Position numbers and translations under genes: made by a program | In this document: positions 1-8,315 of the stretch, piece by piece | Layout of the letters: each line of letters opens with the position of its first letter | Numbering within the stretch: the first letter of the stretch is position 1 | Notes under the pieces: model-generated | Database searches by the model: none | What the model was told of the DNA's origin: nothing | The model's input: only the letters and a program-made list of their open reading frames with translations | From: Alphaproteobacteria bacterium | GTDB taxonomy: Bacteria; Pseudomonadota; Alphaproteobacteria; Caulobacterales; Hyphomonadaceae | Length of the DNA: 35,426 nt | Reading direction: 5' to 3' | Assembly: GCA_016125405.1 (NCBI GenBank) | Contig: WGLW01000028.1 | Span: 1 to 35,426, forward strand

Positions 1-477
1 CATCCGCAGGTCATCGCGATGAGAGGCGCAAGCTCGGCCCACACAGCCATCACTCCGCCAAGCCAGTGCTTGTTCGAAGAGGGGAGCCGACCCCGATATG
101 ACTGTGAAGGCGCTTGCGTCATGCCCGCGATGATCGGGCCATCCCAAAGGGTGTCGGATAACTATTTTCCCGAACGCGGCGGTTGCTGGGGATTTCAGGG
201 TTTGGCTGGGGGATAACCTCCGCCGCGCTGTCATCCTGGAAACGCGCAAGCGTTATCCGCGACCCATGTTCCGGCCTTCACGCACGCGGAGACATGGATC
301 CCGGCGCTTCGGCCGGGATGACAAAGGGACGGGGCGGCGGGAGCCTCACCTTACGTCAACGCACGGCGAGCGACGTTCCCATCACAAGTCCATCAACGCG
401 ACGGGAGACGCTTCAGCACGCTGGCCCCGGCATGTTATGGTCCGCCCAGAAATCGATACAGATTTGGGGAGACCGCC
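1..477. other. Non-coding stretch before the first gene
   Basis: No convincing gene is seen before the GTG at 478. One frame is open from position 1 to 216, but its product has no recognisable family, no ribosome site and an atypical composition, so it is not called. The stretch holds the inverted-repeat element at 229-323. A ribosome site GGGGAG at 466-471 belongs to the next gene. No tRNA-like fold was found. Confidence 0.5.
229..323. repeat. 95-bp element with terminal inverted repeats
   Basis: The ends are inverted copies: TGTCATCCTGG at 229-239 and CCGGGATGACA at 313-323, ten of eleven bases matching. Inside lie a second inverted pair (CCATGT and ACATGG) and a short GC hairpin (CCGGCGCTTCGGCCGG). 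This looks like the short intergenic palindromic repeats common in alphaproteobacterial genomes. It has no coding capacity. A CGGGATGACA string recurs in the hairpin near 1762, where it may be a remnant or chance. Confidence 0.6.
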
Positions 478-1713
478 GTGAAGAGATCCGTAGTTGTGTC
501 TGCAGCGCTGACCGCGCTCCTGCTTGGCGGCGTCCCGACGCTCGCACAGGAAAGCAAGGCGCCGGCAAAGGCCGACAAGCAGGCGCCCAAGGCGCGCACC
601 TATCTCGATCAGGCGCTTGCGACCGGCGCCAGCACCGGTGTCGCCTATGCGGATTCCAGCGCGCCGATCGAAGGGCCGAAAACGATCGCCGGGGCCAAAT
701 CCTATGAAAGCCCGCTGCCGTTCTTCAAGGACCTCAAGCCGTGGGATCCGAACTACAAGCCGCCGCGCACACCGGACGGACATCCCGATCTTCAGGGCGT
801 CTGGTCGACGGCGTCCCTGACAACGATGTCGCGCAACGGGTCCGGCGACAAGGTGAGCGACTCGCTGGTCATCCCGGATGAAAAGATCGCCGAGGTGACG
901 CGGAACGCCGCCTATTCCAAGGCGGCGGCCGACAGCCAGAAGCGCACCGACCCGAACGCGGGCGTCTTCACCGACAAGAACGCGGAAGCGGGCTACAACG
1001 CCTTCTGGATCGATCCGGGTTCGGAATACGCCAAGGTCAACACCGAATGGCGGTCGTCCTGGATCACCAGCCCGGCCAATGGTCAGGTTCCTTTCTCGAA
1101 GGCGGCCCTGACCTTGCGCGGACAGCGCATGACCAACTTCAGGAAGATCAACAACACCGGTCCGGAAATCCGGCCGCTGGGCGAACGCTGCTTCATGTCG
1201 TTCGGATCGCAGGGCGGCCCGCCGCTCAACAACGCGATGTACAACAACAACCTCCAGATCGTGCAGACGCGCGACAACCTGATGATCGACGTCGAGATGA
1301 ACCACGACGCCCGCATCATCCGCATCGACAATCCGTCGACGCCTGAAGCCGCCATGCCCGGCGCCGTGAAGCGCTGGTTCGGCGATTCCATCGCGCACTG
1401 GGAAGGCGACACGCTGGTGGTCGTCACCCGCAACTTCAACCCGACCCAGTTGCAGGTCGGCGCCTTTCCTGTTTCCGATCAGGGCCAGGTGACGGAGTGG
1501 TTCAAGCGCGTCTCGGACCAGATCATCGACTACAAGTTCAAGGTCGAGGACCCGGTCTATTACACTGAGAGCTGGACGGGCGAGATCCCGCTGCGCAAGT
1601 CGAAAGAGGTGCTCTACGAGTATGCCTGCCACGAGGGCAATTACGCCCTGCCGGGCATCCTCCGCGCCGACGCGCAGGGCCGGGACACGGCGATCAGCTC
1701 CGAAGGCGAATAG
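478..1713 (+). CDS. Secreted protein of unknown function
   Basis: This 411-aa protein starts at GTG 478, six bases after GGGGAG. Residues 1-23 form a Sec signal peptide with a basic start, a hydrophobic core and a likely cut after TLA or LAQ. The mature part carries motifs of an uncharacterised secreted family found in Proteobacteria and Acidobacteria: RTPDGHPDLQGVW (97-109), GDSIAHWEGDTLVV (302-315) and EYACHEGNYAL (381-391). C238 and C384 could pair in the periplasm. No catalytic signature is recognised. It stands alone and a strong hairpin follows it, so it is probably monocistronic. The coding call is firm and the function is unknown. Confidence 0.85.
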   Translation: MKRSVVVSAALTALLLGGVPTLAQESKAPAKADKQAPKARTYLDQALATGASTGVAYADSSAPIEGPKTIAGAKSYESPLPFFKDLKPWDPNYKPPRTPDGHPDLQGVWSTASLTTMSRNGSGDKVSDSLVIPDEKIAEVTRNAAYSKAAADSQKRTDPNAGVFTDKNAEAGYNAFWIDPGSEYAKVNTEWRSSWITSPANGQVPFSKAALTLRGQRMTNFRKINNTGPEIRPLGERCFMSFGSQGGPPLNNAMYNNNLQIVQTRDNLMIDVEMNHDARIIRIDNPSTPEAAMPGAVKRWFGDSIAHWEGDTLVVVTRNFNPTQLQVGAFPVSDQGQVTEWFKRVSDQIIDYKFKVEDPVYYTESWTGEIPLRKSKEVLYEYACHEGNYALPGILRADAQGRDTAISSEGE

Positions 1714-1756
1714 GCGCGAGCGCGCTTTCCAGCCAGCACGTGCATCAAAGTAGCCG

Positions 1757-1785
1757 CGCCGCGGGATGACAAACATCCCGCGGCG
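1757..1785 (+). terminator. 12-bp perfect hairpin after the secreted-protein gene
   Basis: CGCCGCGGGATG (1757-1768) pairs perfectly with CATCCCGCGGCG (1774-1785) around the loop ACAAA. No T-tract follows, so it may act as a weak or Rho-assisted terminator. It ends only 6 bases before the first possible trmB start, which favours the later trmB start at 1801. Confidence 0.55.
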
Positions 1786-1791
1786 TGCTGC

Positions 1792-2499
1792 ATGCGCGCC
1801 ATGACGCCAGACAATCGCCAACGCCATCGCCTCTATGGACGCTCCGCCGGAAAGCCGCTGTCGGCGCGGGCGGCGGGCCGCGTGGAGGACATGCTGCCGG
1901 CCATCGCCATCCCGGAAACCGCGCCGGGCGCGCTGGCGCCGGCTGCGTTGTTCGACACGGACCCGCGCGAGGTGTGGCTTGAGATCGGCTTTGGCGGCGG
2001 GGAGCATCTGGCGGGGCAGGCGGCGCTTCATCGCGACATCGGCTTCCTGGGCGCCGAACCCTTTCTCGACGGTGTCGCGAAAGTGCTCGCCGACATCGAA
2101 CGCGAGGGGCTGACCAATGTGCGGTTGCGGCGCGGCGATGCGCGACTGCTGGTCGAGCAGCTGGCGCCGCGCTCGATCGACCGCGTGTTCATCCTGTTTC
2201 CCGATCCGTGGCCGAAGACCCGCCACCGCAAGCGGCGCCTGATCCAGCCGGAGTTTCTCGATGCGCTGTCGCGCATACTGAAGCCCGGCGCGCGCCTGCG
2301 CTTCGCCACCGACTGGGCAGACTACGCCAACCGCGCGCTAGCGGATGTGGGGCGTGACGGGCGGTTTGCCTGGACGGCCGAGGCGCCGGGCGACTGGCGC
2401 AATCCGCCGGCGGATCACGTCCCGACGCGCTATCAGGAAAAGCGGCTGGGCGATTGCGCGCCGGTGTTTCTGGATTTTGTCTTTGAGGAAACCGCCTAG
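1792..2499 (+). CDS. trmB: tRNA (guanine46-N7)-methyltransferase TrmB
   Basis: TrmB uses SAM to methylate N7 of G46 in the variable loop of tRNA. The 235-aa length is normal. The SAM-binding motif EIGFGGGEH (64-72) and the family signature LFPDPWPKTRHRKRRL (135-150) are present, as is the C-terminal TRYQEKRL segment. Two in-frame starts exist, ATG 1792 and ATG 1801. Neither has a clear Shine-Dalgarno site, and the hairpin just upstream crowds the first. The stop overlaps by three bases the stop of the convergent metal-transporter gene, inside a CTAG palindrome. Confidence 0.95.
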   Translation: MRAMTPDNRQRHRLYGRSAGKPLSARAAGRVEDMLPAIAIPETAPGALAPAALFDTDPREVWLEIGFGGGEHLAGQAALHRDIGFLGAEPFLDGVAKVLADIEREGLTNVRLRRGDARLLVEQLAPRSIDRVFILFPDPWPKTRHRKRRLIQPEFLDALSRILKPGARLRFATDWADYANRALADVGRDGRFAWTAEAPGDWRNPPADHVPTRYQEKRLGDCAPVFLDFVFEETA

Positions 2500-3491
2500 C
2501 CGCAGTCAGGTCCGGCGCAGTCGTCGTGTCCGATCTCTACGGTGGCGTGGGCGACGCCGTGTACGTCGGCGAGGCGCTGCTTGATGCGGCCGACGATTTC
2601 CGGCCCCGAGGCGTCGTCGGAAATGCAGGCGTGCAGCGTCATCATCAGCTTCTTCTCGTCGATCGACCAGGCGTGGGCGTGGTGGATGTTGAGCACGCCC
2701 TCGATGTTGCCCGCGAGGTCGCGGCCGATGTCGGCGAGGTCGAGGTGGCGCGGCGCGCCTTCGAGCAGGATGTGGCCGGCGTCGGCGATCAGCACCCACG
2801 CGGAGCGCAGGATGATGGCCGCGACGAGGATCGAGAGCAGCGGGTCGGCGCGCGTCCAGCCGGTGGTCATGATGATCAGCGCGGCGGCGATGGCGGCGAG
2901 CGATCCGAAGAGGTCGCCAGCGACGTGGAGCAGGGCGCCGCGGACGTTGAGGTTGCTGCGGTCTGCGCCGTGCAGCACGGCGAAGGAGAGGATGTTGACG
3001 ACGAGCCCGGCGCTGGCGATCCATAGCATCGGGCCAGCCAGCACTCCCTCGGGCGACATTAGCCTCATCACCGCTTCGAGGATGATCCACCCGGCGACGG
3101 CGACCAGCGCCAGCCCGTTGGTGAAAGCGGCGAGCACGGAGAAGCGGCGGAAACCGAAAGTGCGCAGCGCATCGGCCGGGCGGCGCGCGATGCGGAAGCC
3201 GAACCAGGCGAGGGCGAGGCTGGCGAAGTCCGACAGCATGTGGCCGGCGTCGGCCATCAGCGCCAGCGATCCTGCGATCAGGCCGCCGGCGAGTTCGACG
3301 CCCATGAAGGCGCCGGTGAGGAGCGCGGCGACGCCAATGCGCGTTTCGCTGGAGGCGTGGGAATGATCGTGCCCCAGTGCGCCATGGTCATGTGCGTCAT
3401 GATCATGCGTGTGATCATGGTCCGAGTCATGCGCATGGTCGTGCGCGTGGGCGCGCGCGCCGGCGGACTGGACTGCATCGTCGTGAGCCAT
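2496..3491 (-). CDS. Cation diffusion facilitator (Zn/Co-type metal exporter)
   Basis: This 331-aa inner-membrane protein of the CDF family exports divalent metal, most likely Zn2+, in exchange for protons. A His/Asp-rich segment (about 14-45), typical of CzcD/ZitB/DmeF-type members, precedes six predicted membrane helices. The transport-site pairs HxxxD are intact: H84/D88 in helix 2 and H189/D193 in helix 5. A cytoplasmic ferredoxin-like domain fills about 245-325. The start follows AAGGGA at good spacing on the minus strand. It is divergent from glk and convergent with trmB. No metal-responsive regulator gene is next to it. The exact metal cannot be read from sequence. Confidence 0.93.
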   Translation of the reverse strand: MAHDDAVQSAGARAHAHDHAHDSDHDHTHDHDAHDHGALGHDHSHASSETRIGVAALLTGAFMGVELAGGLIAGSLALMADAGHMLSDFASLALAWFGFRIARRPADALRTFGFRRFSVLAAFTNGLALVAVAGWIILEAVMRLMSPEGVLAGPMLWIASAGLVVNILSFAVLHGADRSNLNVRGALLHVAGDLFGSLAAIAAALIIMTTGWTRADPLLSILVAAIILRSAWVLIADAGHILLEGAPRHLDLADIGRDLAGNIEGVLNIHHAHAWSIDEKKLMMTLHACISDDASGPEIVGRIKQRLADVHGVAHATVEIGHDDCAGPDCG

Positions 3492-3597
3492 GCGTTCCCT
3501 TAAGGGCGGTGGATCATAAAAGCAAACAAAAACAATGCTATGATATATCGATCGGTCGGTTTGTTGCGGCCGTCTGCGCAGGCACTAAGGTTGTTTC
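3492..3597. promoter_or_regulatory. Divergent promoter region between the CDF gene and glk
   Basis: This 106-bp AT-rich spacer separates two divergent starts. It holds the palindrome CCCTTAAGGG (3497-3506), whose minus-strand half is the ribosome site of the metal transporter. A GCTATGAT box (3537-3544) resembles a -10 reading towards glk, but no good -35 is seen at the usual distance. CGATCGGTCGG follows at about 3548. No regulator site is recognised with confidence. Confidence 0.3.
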
Positions 3598-4578
3598 ATG
3601 AGCGATATGGCCACCATACTCGTCGGCGACATCGGCGGCACAAATGCACGCTTTGCCCTGGCTGAGGCAAGCGCCGGCGGGCTGCTCGTCAAGCATATCT
3701 GGAAGCGCCGCGGCGAGGACTTCGCCACGTTCGACGCGGCGATCGATGCATTCCGCAAGGATGTTCCGGCGAAGATCGACGGCGTGTCGCTGGGCGTCGC
3801 CGGGCCGGTGCGCGACGACCGGGCGCAGCTGCTGCATCGCGACTGGTCGATCGACGGTCCGCATCTGGCCGGGCGTCTTGGCGTGGCGCGCGCCGTGATC
3901 GTCAATGACTTCATGCCGATGGCGCGCTCGGCGCCGGACCTTCCGGCCGGCGACCTCAGGGAGATTACGCCTGGAGACGCCGATCCCGGCGGCGCCGTGG
4001 CGGTCGGCGGGCCAGGCACGGGATTCGGACTGGCCGTGTTGCGGCGGATCGGCAAGTCGGGATGGGTGGTGATCGGCGGGGAGGGCGGCCACCAGGCCTT
4101 CGCGCCGCAGAGCCGCTTCGAATGGGAGGTGGCTGAGCGCCTGTCGAAAAGCGTGGGCTATGTTTCGAACGAGATCGTCGCCGCCGGCGCAGGTTTTGAA
4201 GCGACGCTGGCTGCGGTCGCCGACGTGATGGGGCAGGAACGCGAGCCGCTGACGCCCGCCGATGTCGAGGCGCGCGCCGCGAAGGGCGATCCGCTGTCGC
4301 TGGAGATGTGTCGTCTGCGCGCGGCGACCGTGATGACCGCGCTGGGCGACGCCGTGCTGTCGGTCAATGCGACAGGCGGCGTATTCGTTGCCGGCGGCGT
4401 CGCCGTAAAGCTGCAGCCCTATCTGAAAGAGGAGGAGGCGCTGGCCCGCTTCTACGAGCGCGGACCGCGCCGCGACCTGATGAGCAGGATCCCCATCAAG
4501 ATGATCGTCAGCGAGGAGGCGCCGCTCCTCGGCGCCGCGCGGTTGTGGCTGGACGACCGCGCGCGGGGGTGGCTGTGA
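3598..4578 (+). CDS. glk: Glucokinase
   Basis: Glucokinase phosphorylates glucose with ATP to glucose 6-phosphate in the cytoplasm, feeding the Entner-Doudoroff or pentose phosphate route. The 326-aa protein is of the bacterial Glk type. It has the phosphate-binding loop GDIGGTNARF (10-19), the catalytic N103-D104 in VNDFMPMA, the GGPGTGFGL loop (137-145) and EGGH (162-165). A second ATG at 3607 (MATILVGD) is possible, but AAGGT lies about 8 bases before 3598. The stop TGA overlaps the GTG start of the next gene, so the two are translationally coupled. Confidence 0.95.
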   Translation: MSDMATILVGDIGGTNARFALAEASAGGLLVKHIWKRRGEDFATFDAAIDAFRKDVPAKIDGVSLGVAGPVRDDRAQLLHRDWSIDGPHLAGRLGVARAVIVNDFMPMARSAPDLPAGDLREITPGDADPGGAVAVGGPGTGFGLAVLRRIGKSGWVVIGGEGGHQAFAPQSRFEWEVAERLSKSVGYVSNEIVAAGAGFEATLAAVADVMGQEREPLTPADVEARAAKGDPLSLEMCRLRAATVMTALGDAVLSVNATGGVFVAGGVAVKLQPYLKEEEALARFYERGPRRDLMSRIPIKMIVSEEAPLLGAARLWLDDRARGWL

Positions 4579-5378
4579 GCCGGCGCCTGGCCCTGGTGAC
4601 GGGCGCCTCTTCCGGCATCGGCGCAGCGTTCGCGCGGCTCTATGCGAGGCTGGATTGCGATGTCGTGCTGACGGCGCGGCGGCTCGACCGGCTCGAGGCG
4701 CTGGCGGACGAGGTGCGGCGCGAGCACGGCGTAAGAGCGATGACCATCGCGCAGGACCTGTCGCAGCCGGGCGCCGTTGACCGCCTGATCGGCGAGATCG
4801 ACGCCGAGGGCGCCAGCATCGACATTCTCGTCAACAATGCGGGCTACGGCCTGCCGGGCACGTGGCGCACGACCTCGTGGGAGGCGCAGGCGGCGGCGCT
4901 GCAGGTGATGCTGACCGCGCCGCTGGAGCTGAGCCACAAGCTGCTGCCCGGAATGGCGGACCGGCGCTGGGGCCGCATTCTCAATATCTCGTCGCTCGCC
5001 GGCTTCGGGCCGGGCGGGGCGGGGCACACCACCTATCCCGCGATCAAGTCCGCGCTGATCAAGTTCTCGCAGTCGCTGAACGCGGAGCTGCAGGGAACAG
5101 GCGTTCACTGCACAGCGGTGTGCCCGGGTTTCACCCGTTCGGAATTTCATGACGTCAACGGCACGCGCGACCGCGTGAACCAGGTGCCGGAGCGGTTCTG
5201 GCAGACGGCGGAGGAAGTGGCCGAGGCGGGCCACCATGCCAGCGAACGCAACCGGGCCGTGGTGGTGACCGGCGCCGCCAACAAGCTGGTGGCCGGGCTT
5301 GCGAAGGTTGCCCCCGATCCGCTGGCCATGGAGATCGCCAGGGAATTGCAGGCGCGCTATCGCGGGCCGGCCGGGTAG
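4575..5378 (+). CDS. Short-chain dehydrogenase/reductase (SDR)
   Basis: This 267-aa classical SDR is an NAD(P)-dependent oxidoreductase with unknown substrate. The cofactor motif TGASSGIG (9-16), NNAG (87-90), the catalytic serine in NISS (139-140) and Y154-x3-K158 are all present. TARR after the second strand suggests NADP preference. The start is GTG 4575, overlapping the glk stop as GTGA. Upstream extensions in the same frame run inside glk and are rejected. The fold resembles the DltE/YqjQ-like group, with a helical tail (about 215-267). Co-translation with glucokinase may reflect a shared sugar or redox role, which is inference. Confidence 0.9.
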   Translation: MSRRLALVTGASSGIGAAFARLYARLDCDVVLTARRLDRLEALADEVRREHGVRAMTIAQDLSQPGAVDRLIGEIDAEGASIDILVNNAGYGLPGTWRTTSWEAQAAALQVMLTAPLELSHKLLPGMADRRWGRILNISSLAGFGPGGAGHTTYPAIKSALIKFSQSLNAELQGTGVHCTAVCPGFTRSEFHDVNGTRDRVNQVPERFWQTAEEVAEAGHHASERNRAVVVTGAANKLVAGLAKVAPDPLAMEIARELQARYRGPAG

Positions 5379-5421
5379 GGGCTCCGGGTCTTGCCGACAG
5401 GTTAACGGGCCAGCGACCGCT

Positions 5422-5682
5422 TCAGAAATCGACCGCCAGGCCGCCGCGTTCCCAGTCGCCATATCGGGTCGGCTCTTCGCCGCCGCGTCCGCCGATTTCC
5501 GGCGCGAGCGCAGCATCCGGCGCCGCCTTGCGCCGCGCCTCAGCCTCTTCGAGCGCGCGGCGGGCTTCCGGTGAGAGACGCTTGCCGGGCGCGGCCCCGG
5601 GAACCTCCGGAGCGCCGGCTGACGCAGGGTCGGCGCCGGACGCGTTGTCGCGGGGTGGAATGTCTGAAGGCGCGTTCACCAT
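5422..5682 (-). CDS. DUF1674 protein, SdhAF4-like succinate dehydrogenase assembly factor
   Basis: This 86-aa protein ends in the DUF1674 signature EIGGRGG (62-68) and PTRYGDWE (71-78) with a final VDF. The family includes mitochondrial SDHAF4, which helps the flavinylated SdhA subunit assemble into complex II. A role in the bacterium is inferred from that homology. Residues 1-40 are Pro/Ala-rich and probably disordered, and a charged helix follows (about 37-55). It is divergent from htpX, a neighbourhood often seen in alphaproteobacteria. It sits 43 bp from the convergent SDR gene. Confidence 0.88.
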   Translation of the reverse strand: MVNAPSDIPPRDNASGADPASAGAPEVPGAAPGKRLSPEARRALEEAEARRKAAPDAALAPEIGGRGGEEPTRYGDWERGGLAVDF

Positions 5683-5833
5683 TTTGAAGCGATTTCCGGT
5701 CGAAATTAACGGGTCACGTCAACGAACAGGTAACCGCGCAAACGCCGCAAGCCTGATCGAGCCGAGTATGAGCCTCTCCGCATGCGGCCGCCAGAGCCGC
5801 ACCGGCAGGCGCAGAAGTAGAGGAGCCTCTGAG

Positions 5834-6661
5834 ATGAGCTATTTCAAGGCCGCTGGCCTGATGCTCTTGATCCACGTCGCCTTTGCCGGCGTCGGCTGGC
5901 TGATCGCCACCCGGGACGGCGCGCTGATCGCGACGCTGGTGGCGCTCTGCTTCCACCTTGGCGTCTTCTGGTACGCTGAAAAGATCGTGCTGAAGCTGCA
6001 CAACGCCCGTGAGGTCAACTCCGACGACACCTCGCCGATGATCCGCGCCTTTGTCGCCGATTGCGACAAGCTGGCGATGCGGGCCAACATGCCGCGCCCA
6101 CGCACCTACATTGTCGACGCTTTCCAGCCCAACGCCTTCGTCGCGGGCCGCGACACGGCCCATGCCTCCATCGCAGTGACGGATGGCCTGCTGAAAACCC
6201 TGACGCGCTCGGAAGTGTCCGCCGTGGTGGCGCACGAGCTGGCGCACGTGAAGCGCGGCGACGCCCTCGCCATGGGCGTTTCCTCGGCGCTGGCCGCCAT
6301 CGCCACGACGGTGTTCGGCTGCCTCGCCTATCCGCTGGGTCTGCGCAAGCGCGTCTCGCCCATCGTCGCCGGCCTTGTGGCGCGTGTGGGACAGAGCCAC
6401 CGCCGCGAATATGCCGCTGACCGCCAGGCAGGTGAAATCTGCGGTTCGCCGGTGAATCTCGCTTCCGCTCTCCTGAAGCTCGAGCGTCACACCATGTCGC
6501 TGCTCAACCCGCTGGCCGAGCGCAGCCCGGCCACGGCGCACATGTTCGTCATCGATCCGCTGCACGGGCCCAAGCGCGGTCCCAGCGCCTCGCATCCGCC
6601 CACCGAGCGGCGCGTCGCCCGCCTGCACCGGCAGGCCGCCGAGATGGACGGTTCGGAATAG
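5834..6661 (+). CDS. htpX: HtpX-family membrane zinc metalloprotease (short form)
   Basis: HtpX is an inner-membrane M48 protease for quality control of misfolded membrane proteins. The start at ATG 5834 follows AGGAG (5821-5825). An upstream in-frame extension is unlikely because it crosses the divergent promoter region. The 275-aa product has two N-terminal membrane helices, the zinc motif HELAH (134-138) and the third ligand E192 in REYAAD. The segment between the HExxH helix and REYAAD is about 12-15 residues shorter than in typical HtpX, so the fourth membrane helix looks reduced. GQSHRREY replaces the usual ISRSREY. The ending, SHPPTERRVARL, is typical of the family. Confidence 0.9.
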   Translation: MSYFKAAGLMLLIHVAFAGVGWLIATRDGALIATLVALCFHLGVFWYAEKIVLKLHNAREVNSDDTSPMIRAFVADCDKLAMRANMPRPRTYIVDAFQPNAFVAGRDTAHASIAVTDGLLKTLTRSEVSAVVAHELAHVKRGDALAMGVSSALAAIATTVFGCLAYPLGLRKRVSPIVAGLVARVGQSHRREYAADRQAGEICGSPVNLASALLKLERHTMSLLNPLAERSPATAHMFVIDPLHGPKRGPSASHPPTERRVARLHRQAAEMDGSE

Positions 6662-6690
6662 CCTGTGGTCGTCTCCAGACCGAACGACTG

Positions 6691-6717
6691 ATGGCCGGGG
6701 TTCGCCCCGGCCATTTT
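6691..6717 (+). terminator. Rho-independent terminator after htpX
   Basis: ATGGCCGGGG (6691-6700) pairs perfectly with CCCCGGCCAT (6705-6714) around a TTCG loop. TTTCGTTT follows. The 10-bp GC-rich stem closing on a UUCG tetraloop is very stable. Confidence 0.8.
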
Positions 6718-6779
6718 CGTTTGCGGCGGCGCCTCGCGCCGAGATGACAGCGCGCCGCGAACCGGCTAGGCACGGCGCC

Positions 6780-8144
6780 ATGGCGACAAACCCGTCAAAC
6801 AGGGCTCCCCGCGAGGCGGTGGGCGCGGCCAGCCGCGTCGCCGCCGGCGAGTTACTTTTCTCTGTCGTCGAAACCGGCGCCGACCTTGAGACCGCGCTCG
6901 GCGCGGTCGGCAGTTATGCGCGGCTTGAAGGATCCGACCGGGCGTTCGCGCGCGCGATCGCCAGCGCCGCCCTGCGCGGGCTCGGGCGGATCGATTATGC
7001 GCTCGGCGGACTGGTGGACCGGCCGCTTGAAAAGGTCGAAGCGCCGCTGCGGGCGCTGTTGCGTGCGGGGTGCGCGCAGCTCTGGCTTCTGGGCGTCGCC
7101 GAACACGCCGCCGTCTCGGCGACGGTCGATGCGGCGCGCGACTGGCGCGCGACGCGACGGGGCGGGGGACTGGTCAACGCCGTGCTGCGCCGTGCAGCGG
7201 GGGAAGCCGGTCGCGACGCATTCGCCTCTGCGCCGGCGACATCGGTCTGGCCCGACTGGCTGGCGGCGCGGATCAAGGCTGCACTGGGAGAGGCGCGGGC
7301 CGACGCGCTGGCGCGGCTGCAGCTCGACGAGCCACCGCTCGACCTGACGCTGAAGCCGGGGATTCATCCGGAAACGCTGGCCGAACAGTGCGAGGGCGAA
7401 GCGCTGCCCAACGGCTCGGTGCGCCTGCCGGCGGGCGCAACACTGACGGAGCTTCCCGGATACGCCAGCGGCGACTGGTGGGTGCAGGATGCCGGCGCCA
7501 GCCTCGCGGCGAAACTGCTGGGCGATGTCGCCGGTTTCAGGGTAGCGGACCTTTGCGCGGCGCCCGGCGGCAAGGCGCTGCAGCTGGCGGCGGCGGGCGC
7601 GCATGTCACCGCCATCGATATCTCTCGCCAGCGGCTCGCCCTGGTCAGGGAGAACGCCGCGCGGGTCGGCGCCAGCATGGACATCATCGAGGCCGATGCG
7701 CGCGAGTGGAGACCGGCGGCGCCACTCGACGCCGTGCTGCTGGATGCGCCGTGTTCGGCGCTGGGCGTGTTGCGCCGCCATCCCGAAGGCGCATGGCGGC
7801 GTGACCCGGCCGGCCTTGCCCGCTTCCCGAAAGCACAGGCGGCCCTGCTCGCGGCGGCGGGCGACATGCTGAAACCCGGCGGACGGCTGGTCTATTGCGT
7901 CTGCACGCCCAACCCGGAGGAGGGGCGCGAGATCGTCGATGCGGCGGTGGTGCGCGGCGGCTGGCGACGGGTACCGGTCGCTGCGAAAGAGGTTCCGGGC
8001 TTCACGCACGCGTTAACACATGACGGGGATGTAATTACCGCTCCGCCCGTTTGTGACGCGGAGGCTGCGCTCTCGCGCGAAATCGTCGCAGAGCCCGTAA
8101 ACAGCGATGTTTTCTACGTCTCGAGGCTTGAAAGAACCGGGTGA
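6780..8144 (+). CDS. rsmB: 16S rRNA (cytosine967-C5)-methyltransferase RsmB
   Basis: RsmB makes m5C967 in 16S rRNA using SAM. The protein is 454 aa from ATG 6780, or 466 aa from ATG 6744. An N-terminal NusB-like RNA-binding domain (about 12-140) is followed by the methyltransferase domain, with LCAAPGGK (258-265) and the two cysteines of the m5C mechanism, C325 in DAPCSALG and C375 in VYCVCTPNPEEG. I prefer 6780 because an ATGACAG / GCTAGGCA pair at 6744-6772 could be a promoter overlapping the earlier start, and the first 12 residues look non-conserved. The htpX terminator precedes it. Confidence 0.92.
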   Translation: MATNPSNRAPREAVGAASRVAAGELLFSVVETGADLETALGAVGSYARLEGSDRAFARAIASAALRGLGRIDYALGGLVDRPLEKVEAPLRALLRAGCAQLWLLGVAEHAAVSATVDAARDWRATRRGGGLVNAVLRRAAGEAGRDAFASAPATSVWPDWLAARIKAALGEARADALARLQLDEPPLDLTLKPGIHPETLAEQCEGEALPNGSVRLPAGATLTELPGYASGDWWVQDAGASLAAKLLGDVAGFRVADLCAAPGGKALQLAAAGAHVTAIDISRQRLALVRENAARVGASMDIIEADAREWRPAAPLDAVLLDAPCSALGVLRRHPEGAWRRDPAGLARFPKAQAALLAAAGDMLKPGGRLVYCVCTPNPEEGREIVDAAVVRGGWRRVPVAAKEVPGFTHALTHDGDVITAPPVCDAEAALSREIVAEPVNSDVFYVSRLERTG

Positions 8145-8315
8145 CGTCGCCATTCCATGCGGGACGGCTTCGTTCGTCGAATCGGGCGCTTCGAACACAA
8201 AAATGCCTTACGCGCGCGACGAAAACGAGCGAATGCATTCAAGCCGCGTTCAGTCGGCTTTGTTATGAGTATGTAAAGGGCGATCTCCCCAACGCGCCCG
8301 CTGGAGTCTGCGAAG

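Noticed and set aside
1-216. Open frame from the window edge to 216 on the plus strand
   Set aside because: No family, no ribosome site and composition unlike neighbours; it may be chance in GC-rich DNA.
382-2226. 614-aa open frame on the minus strand
   Set aside because: It is antisense to the secreted protein and trmB, Arg/Asp-rich with no family features: a GC-rich shadow frame. The same applies to long minus frames at 12972-14663, 16488-18401 and 18703-20613.
3370-3460. Repeated CATGATCATG-like strings
   Set aside because: They encode the His/Asp-rich N-terminus of the metal exporter on the minus strand, so the repeat is coding, not a separate DNA element.
4308-4574. Upstream extension of the SDR frame inside glk
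   Set aside because: It lies wholly within glk in another frame, is Arg-rich, and the SDR fold begins right after the GTG at 4575.
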